Positions 7,455-15,827 of a DNA stretch of 35,615 bases are shown here, piece by piece. Below the pieces are notes generated by a model. That model saw only the letters and a program-made list of their open reading frames with translations. It was not told the DNA's origin and made no database searches. Position 1 is the stretch's first letter; each line of letters begins with the position of its first letter. The DNA is from a virus: positions 1 to 35,615 of the IMG/VR virus record IMGVR_UViG_3300010939_000011; one strand, written 5' to 3'. The position numbers were made by a program, and so were the translations under genes.

Positions 7455-8837
7455 TCAAGCGGCTTGATCTTTTATTTCCTTAACTATCTTGCCAAACCCA
7501 CCAACTGAGAAAGCATTGATCTTGCCATCTTCCACCTGTTTCCATATAGCAGCATCTTTGATAAATACTCCGATGGCCCATGATGTCTTTTCGATCTTGT
7601 TTCCGTAGAAAGAATCACCTTTATGAAGTATGACCGATTCAATCAATTCAGCATCCGCGACTTTAGTATGACCTAACCCTATGACCCTCGACTTCTGAAT
7701 ATAAGCATGGGCGGTGCTTTCGATCTCATCGGCCTTCATAAACTCACCTTGTGTATCTATAGAATCGGCCTGTAGAACTATCCCATAAACTATCTGCCTA
7801 GCCTTATCAGCTTTTATTATCGGGACTGTTATTTCATCCGTCTCGTCGCTTTTTTTCTTTTGGTCTTCCGGGCGATGAACAGTCTTATCAACTCCAGCCT
7901 TAAGCTCGCCGCCCACAATAGATATGCCGTCTGTCTTGGGAGGCTTGAAAGTTCTTAACCTGCTAAAATTATCAGGGCTCCTTATCCTGAATCTAAATGA
8001 GGTCGGTGTTTCGTCACCTGCTTTCATCGTCTTGCCTTCATCCTCGGTAACGAACTTCAAAGCCTCATTTCTTGCATCCTTCATATTATCGTGTAGGTCT
8101 TTGGATATAATTATGGCCTGAGAAACGAACTGCTTTTTAATAGTCATGCCCATAGCCGCTAGTATCGTTTGATCCGATTTAGATACTTCCGCATCTTCCA
8201 TGCGAACATTAACAGCCTGCATTATGTGATTGGCTATGTCCTGAGTAATAAACTTTGCGGATATAAGCGGGATAGTCTGATCGTCGAAAGGTCCGAACCT
8301 CTCTATGAATTGCCCAGCCGTCAAACTCTCCACCGTCCCGCCGTCTACTTTGATCTTATGACCATGCAATCCATCAAAGGCCGTGGTCTCTACAAGTAGA
8401 GCGTGTTCGTGTTCGCCGCCCTTCTCAGTAATTAACTCCGTACCGTCTTTCCGTAAAAGCACATGAGTATGCGCGCCGTCCTTTTTTGTCTTGTCGGCGG
8501 TATTCGATTCCAGCTTATGCTCGTGCGTTCCGTCTTCACGGTTAATCACTACCTCGCCATTAGACATGACCCAGAAATGCAAGTGTGGTCCGTCCTGCAT
8601 GGTTTTATTTTGATTTCTTAGAAGGCTATGGGGATGGACGCCTACCTCGGGGTCGCCGTTTATAAATCCTTTCTCGACTACACCAAACGCTGCCTTTATA
8701 ATATTCCCGTCCTTAACAGTATTATTTCTAAAAACCTCCTCAGCTTCCGCGAGGAGGTCTAGTGAAATTGTATTCTTCACGCGCGATTTGAGCGCGTTTA
8801 TGATACCCGTTACGTCTTGACTGAATTCAGCTATCAT
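7455..8837 (-). CDS. XkdF-like putative prohead protease with six GxHxH repeats
   Basis: The C-terminal ~120 residues (from about 343: IIKADKARQIVYGIVLQADS, then HAYIQKSRVIGLGHT, then SWAIGVFIKDAAIWKQV and NAFSVGGFG) match the XkdF-like putative serine protease domain that matures phage heads. The N-terminal part is unusual: six Gly-x-His-x-His motifs at about residues 66, 83, 103, 121, 141 and 156, spaced 15-20 residues, suggest a repeated beta unit that could bind metal. The middle ~150 residues are unassigned. ATG 8837 has AAAGG upstream. The gene is divergent from the plus-strand DUF5131 gene across only 29 bp. Confidence 0.75.
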   Translation of the reverse strand: MIAEFSQDVTGIINALKSRVKNTISLDLLAEAEEVFRNNTVKDGNIIKAAFGVVEKGFINGDPEVGVHPHSLLRNQNKTMQDGPHLHFWVMSNGEVVINREDGTHEHKLESNTADKTKKDGAHTHVLLRKDGTELITEKGGEHEHALLVETTAFDGLHGHKIKVDGGTVESLTAGQFIERFGPFDDQTIPLISAKFITQDIANHIMQAVNVRMEDAEVSKSDQTILAAMGMTIKKQFVSQAIIISKDLHDNMKDARNEALKFVTEDEGKTMKAGDETPTSFRFRIRSPDNFSRLRTFKPPKTDGISIVGGELKAGVDKTVHRPEDQKKKSDETDEITVPIIKADKARQIVYGIVLQADSIDTQGEFMKADEIESTAHAYIQKSRVIGLGHTKVADAELIESVILHKGDSFYGNKIEKTSWAIGVFIKDAAIWKQVEDGKINAFSVGGFGKIVKEIKDQAA

Positions 8838-8845
8838 GATAGCCT
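8817..8845 (+). promoter_or_regulatory. possible plus-strand promoter for the DUF5131 gene
   Basis: TTGACT at 8817-8822 (5 of 6 matches to the -35 consensus), a 17-bp spacer and TAGCCT at 8840-8845 (3 of 6) would start transcription about 15 bases before the ATG at 8867. It overlaps the start of the divergent protease gene. The -10 match is poor, so this is tentative. Confidence 0.3.
8830..8843. promoter_or_regulatory. 14-bp perfect palindrome at the divergent junction
   Basis: The sequence gctatcatgatagc is a perfect 14-bp palindrome. It overlaps the start codon of the minus-strand protease gene (8837) and lies between the putative -35 and -10 of the plus-strand gene. Palindromes of this size are typical operators for small HTH repressors; no binding is demonstrated. 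Confidence 0.4.
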
Positions 8846-8866
8846 TTTTGTTAGTGAAGTTGTTAT

Positions 8867-9589
8867 ATGAAATCTAGCCAGATCGAATGGACTGATAACA
8901 CCTTTAATCCTTGGTGGGGTTGTCAAAAGGTAAGCGAAGGTTGCCAACATTGTTACGCCGAAAGCCTTGCAAAGAGATGGGGACATAATCTCTGGAACGG
9001 AGATAAACGAGTTTTTGGTGACAAACATTGGTCTCAACCGTTGATATGGGATAAAGATGCCGGTGAAAAAGGAATTAAAGTCAAAGTCTTTTGTGCGTCG
9101 ATGGCTGATGTTTTTGATAGCCAAGCCCCTCCCCATGAAAGGGAAAAGCTGTGGCGCCTGATTAGGACGACGCATAATTTGATATGGTTGATGCTCACCA
9201 AGAGGCCTGAAAACTTTGGTAGATTTTTGCCGGATGACTGGGAAGACGGTTATAAAAACGTTTGGTTGGGCGTCACCTGCGAAAATCAAAAAAATACTAC
9301 TAGACTCAATATCCTTAAAGATATCCCAGCTTATTCTAGATTTGTGAGCGCCGAGCCTTTGATTGGACCTATCAAATATGATTTTTCTAAATTCGATTGG
9401 ATTATCATTGGAGGCGAAAGCGGCCCCAGGTGCAGGCCTATGGATCTGAATTGGGCTAGAGAAATACGCAATCAAACAAAACAAACAAAGACCGCTCTTT
9501 TTCTTAAACAATTAGGCGGTCATCCAAACAAGCGTGGTCACGAAAAAGCTATTCTTGATGGCGTTTATTGGAAAGAATTTCCTAGCTGA
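8867..9589 (+). CDS. DUF5131 (phage Gp37/Gp68) family protein, radical-SAM-like three-Cys motif
   Basis: The 240-aa protein is a clear member of the Gp37/Gp68 (DUF5131) family. It opens with IEWTDNTFNPWWGC and carries the family cysteine cluster C19-x6-C26-x2-C29 followed by YAE, thought to hold an iron-sulphur cluster in radical-SAM-like fashion. Further family segments are CASMADVFD, WLMLTKRPEN, NVWLGVTCEN and WIIIGGESGPRCRP. Its substrate is not established. It is the only plus-strand gene of the window, sits inside the minus-strand head operon and overlaps the methyltransferase-like gene tail-to-tail by 8 bp. The ribosome site is weak. A moron-type acquisition is likely. Confidence 0.85.
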   Translation: MKSSQIEWTDNTFNPWWGCQKVSEGCQHCYAESLAKRWGHNLWNGDKRVFGDKHWSQPLIWDKDAGEKGIKVKVFCASMADVFDSQAPPHEREKLWRLIRTTHNLIWLMLTKRPENFGRFLPDDWEDGYKNVWLGVTCENQKNTTRLNILKDIPAYSRFVSAEPLIGPIKYDFSKFDWIIIGGESGPRCRPMDLNWAREIRNQTKQTKTALFLKQLGGHPNKRGHEKAILDGVYWKEFPS

Positions 9590-10439
9590 CAAGGGCTGTC
9601 CCATAAACCGCTTGACCTTTTCGAGGGTATGATATTTTTCTTCCCAAATATAGTATAGTGCTTTTTTTTCCTGCGGATTTTATTAAAGTATTAATGCCTT
9701 TCATGACATAATCGACAGCGTGCGTCCAATGTGCCCCACCAGATATAAGCGGTGTTTTTGATTTTAATCCAAATATACCTTCAGATGACAAAGGTCCCAA
9801 CCTTGTATCAAAACCAAATGTGAATCTAATTATCCGCGAAGTGCTAGTATGTAACTCTAACATGCTGCGCACTTCTTCTGTTGGCATTCCGTAATCATCA
9901 AAATCAATAATGCCAAATTTAGAAATATCATTATCTTTTATGAATTTTAGGGCTGACATTTTATGAGATTTATTAAAACCCTCTTTATCGACTTTAGTAG
10001 TATCAAAACCATAGTCATTATATACCTTAGATAATACCCCTTTGCCAGCGAATAACTCAAGAATATTATCGTTATTAGAATAAACTATGCTCACAAGTGC
10101 ACTCATTAACTTGAACGGACATATATCTGATTTTACAGTATCGTCAGAAAACATTTTAGAAAGAATATCACAATGCACATCAGATGCTTTTTGTTTAATG
10201 AAACGAGAAACCTTCTTAATTACTCCGTCCCCAAAATGACACTTCAAAATAGCTGTGGATTTTTCTATTTGTGATAATGCCGCCTCAATTATTTCTCTCT
10301 CTTCATTCTTTCTGTTGCGGGCTTTCGCCTTCCCCCCGGCATGAGCCCGCGCATAAAACACTAACTGCTTAAATAGATGCGCCGGAAGAAAAGACTTTGC
10401 CTGCTCTACTAGCTTGGAGAGGTATTCAGTACTTGGCAT
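9582..10439 (-). CDS. class I SAM-dependent methyltransferase-like protein
   Basis: The 285-aa protein has a helical N-terminal ~110 residues (basic RAHAGGKAKARNRKN stretch) followed by a Rossmann-type core. Motif I is ILELFAGKG (about 126-134), an acidic residue ending the next strand is Asp151 (TTKVDKEG), and a motif IV-like FDDYGMP lies at about 180-186, reminiscent of the DPFG/DPYG element of Trm1-type RNA guanine methyltransferases. That points to a nucleic-acid methyltransferase, but the target is unknown. The gene ends tail-to-tail with the DUF5131 gene; DUF5131 proteins are often found with a partner gene (TcmP), although this protein does not obviously match TcmP. Confidence 0.6.
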   Translation of the reverse strand: MPSTEYLSKLVEQAKSFLPAHLFKQLVFYARAHAGGKAKARNRKNEEREIIEAALSQIEKSTAILKCHFGDGVIKKVSRFIKQKASDVHCDILSKMFSDDTVKSDICPFKLMSALVSIVYSNNDNILELFAGKGVLSKVYNDYGFDTTKVDKEGFNKSHKMSALKFIKDNDISKFGIIDFDDYGMPTEEVRSMLELHTSTSRIIRFTFGFDTRLGPLSSEGIFGLKSKTPLISGGAHWTHAVDYVMKGINTLIKSAGKKSTILYLGRKISYPRKGQAVYGTALVS

Positions 10440-10734
10440 GTGACAACTCCGTAGGCCGTGATACCCTTGTCGATAACGTGTAATAAGTGCGCCCGCTATA
10501 TATCTTTCTGTTTATCCTTCGGGCCGCTGACCAACTTCTAAATATAGCATAATCGAATTTCTTCCAGTTTCCTTCTCCGAAATCCACTTCAAATAAATCG
10601 TTGGTGGGTGGGATTTTAGGCGGATCATAAACAGGTCCATTTTCTCCTTCTTTAAGATGCTTCCTAAAATGTCGTTCGTGCGATCTCACTATATTCTCTG
10701 ATGATCGGGATTTAGTTATTAGCACTATTCCCAC
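10426..10734 (-). CDS. hypothetical protein in head-operon insert
   Basis: The 102-aa protein has no recognised domain. It is basic at the N-terminus (SHERHFRKHLKEG), has a proline segment (DPPKIPPTND) and a C-terminal half with aromatic and arginine residues (FRSWSAARRINRKIYSGRTYY) that looks like a compact fold. It overlaps the preceding gene by 23 bp and the methyltransferase-like gene by 14 bp, so the block 11205-9582 reads as one coupled unit. Confidence 0.55.
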   Translation of the reverse strand: MGIVLITKSRSSENIVRSHERHFRKHLKEGENGPVYDPPKIPPTNDLFEVDFGEGNWKKFDYAIFRSWSAARRINRKIYSGRTYYTLSTRVSRPTELSHAKY

Positions 10735-11050
10735 CTAACCTATTTGAGTTTCTTATGTGGTTATCTAATATCATGCCTACAAAATCTACTGCGTGGCGGT
10801 GGCAGTAACACACCTGAAAAGTAATCCCGCCTATCTTGGTATTGCTTGAATAATTACCTATCGCAACCATGGGGCTGCATTCGTGTTTACTCTTAATCCT
10901 GCTCTCTGCTAAATGAAATACATACTCAAGATGCATTTTCCCGGCCTCTAAATTCGTAGTTCGTAAAGCTTTGGATATCAGCCGCTTGTATATGTCGGCC
11001 CTCACCATTAGCTCATTCTCTATGATGGAATGTATTTTGGTTTTGTTCAT
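10712..11050 (-). CDS. hypothetical protein in head-operon insert
   Basis: The 112-aa protein is largely helical in its first 60 residues and carries C-x-C-H-x-H (CYCHRHAVD) around residues 81-86, a possible metal site together with an earlier cysteine. ATG 11050 forms a 4-bp overlap with the stop of the preceding gene. No family is recognised. The context suggests an accessory gene inserted between minor head and protease genes. Confidence 0.55.
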   Translation of the reverse strand: MNKTKIHSIIENELMVRADIYKRLISKALRTTNLEAGKMHLEYVFHLAESRIKSKHECSPMVAIGNYSSNTKIGGITFQVCYCHRHAVDFVGMILDNHIRNSNRLGGNSANN

Positions 11051-11205
11051 TCGTCTGGAAAATCTTGAGGATCAAGCTGAGAAGCAATCCTTTTATACGC
11101 CGCCATGTTTTTCTGCTCTTCAATATTCTCATTCAATGTGACTACTCCCAAGTTGTGATCATATTCATACAAGGTAAAGTTCTCGATATCGCTTGATGTA
11201 TTCAT
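11047..11205 (-). CDS. small hypothetical protein, start uncertain
   Basis: The frame encodes 52 aa from ATG 11205 (MNTSSDIEN...) and ends in DPQDFPDE. A longer version from GTG 11280 would add 25 residues, but these would run through a GC-rich hairpin and look non-coding. Neither start has a good ribosome site. The protein is acidic and unrecognised. It heads the accessory block that follows the minor head protein gene. Confidence 0.45.
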   Translation of the reverse strand: MNTSSDIENFTLYEYDHNLGVVTLNENIEEQKNMAAYKRIASQLDPQDFPDE

Positions 11206-11224
11206 TATTTCAAACGACTGATGA

Positions 11225-11244
11225 GGCCGGGTATCACCCCGGCC
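11225..11244. repeat. GC-rich hairpin after the minor head protein gene
   Basis: The inverted repeat ggccggg...cccggcc (7 bp arms, about 6 nt loop) lies in the 117-bp spacer between the minor head gene and ATG 11205. No T-run follows on either strand, so it is not a classical intrinsic terminator. It could be a processing or translational control element at the edge of the inserted block. Confidence 0.5.
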
Positions 11245-11322
11245 CCATACAATCGAAAACGGGTAGAGATTGGAGCACACTAAGTGGTAATGAAATGAAG
11301 ACGTCTCCCATGTCTAATAATA

Positions 11323-12231
11323 TTATTCCTTCACAAGAAATGCAATCTCACACAAGCAATTCGGATGACTTGGAGGAGCAGAGAACGCGCCGAACTCTCC
11401 AAGGTCAAACAGCTCATCAAGTCTCACTGTTTGCCCGTCGGCGGCGTCGCAGTCGTCATCTGGCGTCCCTGGAGTCGTAATCCATTGCTTAAACATTTTA
11501 TCACGCGCAACCAATCCCTGTTCTGCTACCTGATCGGCCATGGCAAGTTGGGCCTGAGAGGTTACCTTGCTCATCTCCGTATTGGCTATCAGTGTTGATC
11601 TTTCTCTAATTTTCCGGCGTGAGAAGTTATCCACTAGTTTATCCTGCCTCGTGCCGACCACGCCTTGCTCTTTTAATTTAGCTTTGAATTTATCAATTGA
11701 ATTCACTTGACCATGTCTTAGGCCGACTGATCTTCTAATTAATTTAGCAGCATCCCTTGGCGCATCTCCCCTTTGAACGGCCTGTAATGCAATCTGCCTA
11801 ACAGCGCGTCTATTAGTTGAATCTATCGAAGTTATCAAGCTACTTACTCCCTGCTGGGTGAATCTTCTAATTGATGCCGTGTTAGTGCTTATAGGAATGT
11901 TTACTTTCCTAAGTCCAGGAATTGCGCCGCGTAATGATTTCCTAAAAGAAGGTGCGAGTCTTTTAATTCCAAGTGCAACCCCAGCCGCGTACACAGGAGT
12001 CATGCTTGCCCGCGTCTTCTCATTCAAGTCGTCGAAGTCAATCAATGCTTCAACTGCATTCGGCCCGCCGGTATCGAATGCTTCCGCTATAGCCTTGATA
12101 CTTAATTGATCTTGGAATCTTTCTATGGTCTTTTGGAGTTCGCGTCTAGCCTGTGGCCTTAACTTGCGTTCAAGCTGTCGGAGTATCGCCGTCTCAGTTC
12201 GTATCTGTTTTTGAATTATTTCTAAGGGCAT
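11323..12231 (-). CDS. minor head / head morphogenesis protein (Mu gp30 / SPP1 gp7 type)
   Basis: The 302-aa protein ends with the signature of the SPP1-gp7/Mu-gp30 head morphogenesis family: STLIANTEMSKVTSQAQ, then QWITTPGTPDDDCDAADGQT, then FSAPPSHPNCLC. The Asp/Cys/His cluster near the C-terminus is the conserved part of the family. It is a minor virion protein near the portal, involved in early head assembly or ejection. It lies downstream of the portal gene after a small gene, in typical order. A basic helical N-terminal segment precedes the domain. Confidence 0.85.
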   Translation of the reverse strand: MPLEIIQKQIRTETAILRQLERKLRPQARRELQKTIERFQDQLSIKAIAEAFDTGGPNAVEALIDFDDLNEKTRASMTPVYAAGVALGIKRLAPSFRKSLRGAIPGLRKVNIPISTNTASIRRFTQQGVSSLITSIDSTNRRAVRQIALQAVQRGDAPRDAAKLIRRSVGLRHGQVNSIDKFKAKLKEQGVVGTRQDKLVDNFSRRKIRERSTLIANTEMSKVTSQAQLAMADQVAEQGLVARDKMFKQWITTPGTPDDDCDAADGQTVRLDELFDLGEFGAFSAPPSHPNCLCEIAFLVKE

Positions 12232-12477
12232 TTATTTAGGAGCGTGAATCTTAGCCCAACACGCAGATACAATTCTATCTTTGAACTCAGGGGATGTTAG
12301 GCTTGCTAGAACACTACGAATTACAGAATTAAGTTTATAGCTAATCTCTTGTGAAAGATCAGCTTTGGATATTTCGCCACTATTTATTCTTTCCGCCGTC
12401 GCATTATCTATAGTGAGGCAAAACTCCATAGGAACAGTTATTTTTACATCTGGTTGGTGTGTTGGTAAAGATGCCAT
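12232..12477 (-). CDS. small hypothetical protein between portal and minor head genes
   Basis: The 81-aa protein starts at ATG 12477, which overlaps the portal gene's TAA as TAATG, and ends one base before the minor head ATG. It has a short beta segment (VKITVPMEFCLTI) followed by helices (LSQEISYKLNSVIRSVLASL). No family is recognised. Tight coupling on both sides suggests a role with the portal or minor head protein. Confidence 0.65.
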   Translation of the reverse strand: MASLPTHQPDVKITVPMEFCLTIDNATAERINSGEISKADLSQEISYKLNSVIRSVLASLTSPEFKDRIVSACWAKIHAPK

Positions 12478-13844
12478 TAAAGCTCAGCAGGTTCTTTAGA
12501 CGCTGGCAATCCAACATTTTCAAGAATCACATCGACTTGTTCCTTGGTTCCGACGCCTTCAAATCCCGCAAGAGCCATTTTAGTTAATGCGTCTACGCTT
12601 GCTATCGCGTCTTTGGTTTCAATGTCGCCGTGTTCTATTCTCGGTAGCGCTTCTCTCTGAAATCCGTTTATCTCGAATAGTCTAGGGACTGCGAACCTAT
12701 TCATAACCTCGGTGAATATATCCATGTATCCACCCACGGCCATCGCGAATAGTTTGGTCATGTTCGAAGACAAGGAAAACGAACCTGACTTATCCTCTCC
12801 TAATATTAAAAAGTTCGCCATGAAAGTGTTATAGATTTCCTGCCTGTAGAACTTTAATACATTCACTACATCAAACTGTCTTTTCCCCCCGGATGATATA
12901 AGGTCAAACTTCACAAGCTGATTTCCGTTCTCATCATATGCGCTAGGCAGAACTAAACCTTCTTGCTCATCGCGTTTCGTCTTACGAACTATTTCTTTAG
13001 CTTTTTCTAGGGATTCTTTAATGCGCGCAGGCGCATCTTTATCAAACAAAGCCGCGTCAACCCACATCACCGGCAAGCCAGTGAGATCCCGCTCAACACC
13101 TATGACTAATATTTTCTGTATCTGTTTGTAATATACCCACGAAGGATAAGCCGGTCTCAACGCACTTAATCCCTCGGGGTTCCCTTTGAAGGCCGTCGTC
13201 CTGAATAATACAAGTTTCTCTACCGGGATAAATACTTGCCCACCACCCTGAAATAAAACCTGCTGATGAAGTCCTTTTATCGCGCCATGATTATCAAGTT
13301 CCCATTTCCATAAAGTTTCTGGATGTCTTATAGGAATCTTTCTCCAGCCTATTAGATTATCTTTGAACTGACTCTTAGGAAGCTGGTTACCGTCTTCATC
13401 TTCTCCAGGTTGTTTACCTTGCCGCCTTTTGTATACGAGTTCGTTAGCGTTCCAGCCGTTTATTAACATGCCGCGCATACCACCATCTACCAAATCTATC
13501 CAAGGCTCTGACATATCATCCATAGCGCCTTTCAGAAATTCAGCGTCCTTCTTAGCTTGTGCAGATGTATCGGCGGCTTCCGTTCTCCAACTCGCCTGAC
13601 GTGTAAGCATTAATATTGCCGATAGTGAAGACGCGACTGGAGATGAGTTCTCCGACATCTCCTTAAAGAGTTGATACTTACGCGGTGAATCTAGCTCACG
13701 AATAAACTCCTCGAATATCTGGCCGCCTTGCTCTCTTAATCCGGTCTTACCTAGCTCCAAAAACTTATCCGCAACATCACCTACGGCTGATATAACTTCG
13801 CGCCTTCCGTTAGTGTGTGCGGATTTGGTTTCTATTTCAGCCAT
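12477..13844 (-). CDS. portal protein (Mu gp29 / DUF935-like)
   Basis: The 455-aa protein matches Mu gp29-type portals. It has the N-terminal helical SSPVASSLSAILMLTRQ, the wing region GMLINGWNANELVYKRR, the conserved HPETLWKWELD and FRTTAFKGNPEGLSALRPAY segments, and the crown helices AVGGYMDIFTEVMNRFAVP. Portal dodecamers form the DNA entry/exit channel and dock the terminase. It follows TerL directly, with one base between frames. Length is typical of the family. Confidence 0.85.
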   Translation of the reverse strand: MAEIETKSAHTNGRREVISAVGDVADKFLELGKTGLREQGGQIFEEFIRELDSPRKYQLFKEMSENSSPVASSLSAILMLTRQASWRTEAADTSAQAKKDAEFLKGAMDDMSEPWIDLVDGGMRGMLINGWNANELVYKRRQGKQPGEDEDGNQLPKSQFKDNLIGWRKIPIRHPETLWKWELDNHGAIKGLHQQVLFQGGGQVFIPVEKLVLFRTTAFKGNPEGLSALRPAYPSWVYYKQIQKILVIGVERDLTGLPVMWVDAALFDKDAPARIKESLEKAKEIVRKTKRDEQEGLVLPSAYDENGNQLVKFDLISSGGKRQFDVVNVLKFYRQEIYNTFMANFLILGEDKSGSFSLSSNMTKLFAMAVGGYMDIFTEVMNRFAVPRLFEINGFQREALPRIEHGDIETKDAIASVDALTKMALAGFEGVGTKEQVDVILENVGLPASKEPAEL

Positions 13845-15137
13845 TTAGAAAGACCATGTCGGCATTTTTAAAAATTTCTTTTCAACCGATCTTGAAAAAT
13901 AAGCTATGTTATCCATCGCATGATTATTCACTTCGTTAGCTTCCTCGGGCGCGTTCTTATATTCCTTTCCTGGTCTTTTCTCATAACCACTAGCTTCCTC
14001 CCGCGCATATACCATAGACTCGAATATCCTAAATTTTATACCTTTCTTTGCAGATAGGAAACCTCTAACAAGATCAAAGGAATGGGCCTTATCTCTTTTG
14101 ATCGCAGCCCTTGTCACAATACGAAGATGCCTCTCCATGGTCCGACGGTCTTCAGCATTGTGGTCACATATTACTGATGTTGGCCGCCTCTGCTCAAACT
14201 TAGGCTTTAGGATCTTACAATGATCCTCAACTATCTTCTTAGCCACATAGTATTCATCGAACAGGTAAAAAGTTTCGTTTGTCTTATCGTGCGCCCACCA
14301 ATGAACGCAGAATGGGTTCTCATATCCAAAGTCTACGACGGCGGATTTTTCCCATTCATCTGGTATATCAAAATCAGGTACTACCGCGCTTTCAAATTCC
14401 GGATACATAAGCCCGGTATCTTCTACATATTCCCCCTTAAAGAATCTCTGTCGCGCCGTGCCGGTTAAGCTCGATAATATCTTAATTCTTTGCGGCGTCA
14501 TGCTCGGGTTATCTGTAGGGAGCCACGGCCCTACACGTGCTATGCTCTTATCTCGTATCGCATTTCCTTCCTCATCCTTCCTCAAAACAAATCTCTGGTA
14601 CTGCCATGTCTTTTTAGTGCGTGGGTTCCAGTCAAGTATGCTCTTGTTAGAGAAGCCAGGCACTTCCTGCTGGAGCGACCCTTTTACAGTCTGGTATGAG
14701 TCATAACTAATCTGCGAGGCTTCGTTATTAAAGATGATACAATATTTCCCGCCGAGTGATTTCTCAGCGCGTTCCTTGTTATCCAGTCCGGTCCCGTATA
14801 TCTCTGATCCGTTATCGAATCTACAGATTAAAGGTGAGCCCCAGTTAATTTTATATCCTCTTCCAGGCGGACCGACATCTTTCTTAAGAATGTCACATAG
14901 AGATTGTCTCCATAGTGCGGTTTCGCAATCCGTATGGCGAAACCTGGTAGTGAGTGCGCGGGCTCCAGCAAACTGGCCAAGTATGGAAATTATGAATTTC
15001 AATATAATCCATGTCTTCCCTGAATCACGTGCGCCATCTAAGGCTACCTCTAAAATATCAGGATCAACTAGGAGGTCGCTAACAAGCAGTTGTTTTCCCT
15101 TTAGATCGTGATCTATCTCCTTAAGGATTACGGACAT
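13845..15137 (-). CDS. terminase large subunit (PBSX XtmB-like)
   Basis: The 430-aa protein has an ATPase domain with a Walker A variant GARDSGKTW (residues 34-42) and a Walker B strand YCIIFNNEAS, where the usual acidic pair reads N-E. The C-terminal RNase H-like nuclease carries acidic residues in AVVDFGYENPF, VICDHNAEDRR and NHAMDNIAYF. Packaging motor function and genome cutting are standard for the family. It is preceded by TerS and followed by the portal. The 430-aa length fits the PBSX/XtmB subgroup. Confidence 0.9.
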   Translation of the reverse strand: MSVILKEIDHDLKGKQLLVSDLLVDPDILEVALDGARDSGKTWIILKFIISILGQFAGARALTTRFRHTDCETALWRQSLCDILKKDVGPPGRGYKINWGSPLICRFDNGSEIYGTGLDNKERAEKSLGGKYCIIFNNEASQISYDSYQTVKGSLQQEVPGFSNKSILDWNPRTKKTWQYQRFVLRKDEEGNAIRDKSIARVGPWLPTDNPSMTPQRIKILSSLTGTARQRFFKGEYVEDTGLMYPEFESAVVPDFDIPDEWEKSAVVDFGYENPFCVHWWAHDKTNETFYLFDEYYVAKKIVEDHCKILKPKFEQRRPTSVICDHNAEDRRTMERHLRIVTRAAIKRDKAHSFDLVRGFLSAKKGIKFRIFESMVYAREEASGYEKRPGKEYKNAPEEANEVNNHAMDNIAYFSRSVEKKFLKMPTWSF

Positions 15138-15138
15138 T

Positions 15139-15522
15139 CTAGCCTTTCAGTTTATGCCGTCCATTAGTTATCTGCTTTGGTGCTTTTCCGTTCGGTTTTC
15201 TAAGATTCCTTAAATACAGAATATTGAAGGTGATTGTCTTATCCGGTTCTGCTCTGCGCTGGCCAAACTCTGCCGGGTATTTTCGTTCAAGTAACCATGC
15301 TGATGCGGGCCAAGATTTATTGGATGCATTTTCTATATTTTCAACGTGGGATTCCTTGTATTTGATTCTTGCCAATTCTATTTTTCTTTTAAACTTAACA
15401 TCCTTCTCTAACTTGTTGTAAAACGTTCCTCGATCAATGTTAGCAACTATACAAGCGTCGGTGATTGATGAGCCATTCTCTAAAGACGAAATAACATCAT
15501 TGATCTGAGCCTTTTTTGTCAC
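15139..15522 (-). CDS. terminase small subunit
   Basis: The 127-aa protein has an N-terminal HTH (SSLENGSSITDACIVANID then RGTFYNKLEK), a helical centre with WPASAWLLERKYPAEFG, which is the characteristic TerS motif, and a basic C-terminal tail ending in NGRHKLKG. It recognises the packaging start and regulates TerL. It begins at ATG 15522 with a 4-bp overlap with the upstream gene and stops just before TerL. The C-terminal tail resembles the end of the interrupted gene at 17794-18126 in both protein and DNA. Confidence 0.85.
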   Translation of the reverse strand: MTKKAQINDVISSLENGSSITDACIVANIDRGTFYNKLEKDVKFKRKIELARIKYKESHVENIENASNKSWPASAWLLERKYPAEFGQRRAEPDKTITFNILYLRNLRKPNGKAPKQITNGRHKLKG

Positions 15523-15827
15523 TTTTTTGTTGAATTTGTTGAATTATTCTTTCTTTTAGAAAGTTTGAACCTTCCAGTTCTTGGTTTTTCTGTCATCTCT
15601 GCACGTGCAACAAGTTCATGGGCATCATTTATAAGGGCACATATTAATTCGATGAGATAATAGTTGAGATGCTCACTCTCCTGTTTTTCTCCTCTATCGG
15701 CCATTATATCATCCTTCTCACCCATATAAAGTCCCTCCCACTTTTCTTTAGGGTGCTTCCATCCAAGCAAATGTTTAAGATTTTCGTAGTCAATCATGTT
15801 TTTATGTGGCTCCAACGGAACTATCAT
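15519..15827 (-). CDS. hypothetical protein upstream of terS
   Basis: The 102-aa protein is unrecognised. It is charged, has a helical centre (YYLIELICALINDAHELV) and a basic Asn/Ser/Thr-rich end (SKRKNNSTNSTKK). ATG 15827 follows AGGAAG closely; Met11 (15797) is an alternative start without a site. It overlaps the upstream gene by 26 bp with the first start and not at all with the second. Confidence 0.6.
   Translation of the reverse strand: MIVPLEPHKNMIDYENLKHLLGWKHPKEKWEGLYMGEKDDIMADRGEKQESEHLNYYLIELICALINDAHELVARAEMTEKPRTGRFKLSKRKNNSTNSTKK

Noticed and set aside
8834-9511. Minus-strand 225-codon frame opposite the DUF5131 gene
   Set aside because: The plus strand encodes all DUF5131 family motifs including the three-Cys cluster; the antisense frame is a shadow.
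9588-9670. Terminator for the DUF5131 gene
   Set aside because: A 4-bp GACA/TGTC stem after the stop and a T8 run 70 bp later are not adjacent, so they do not make a convincing intrinsic terminator.
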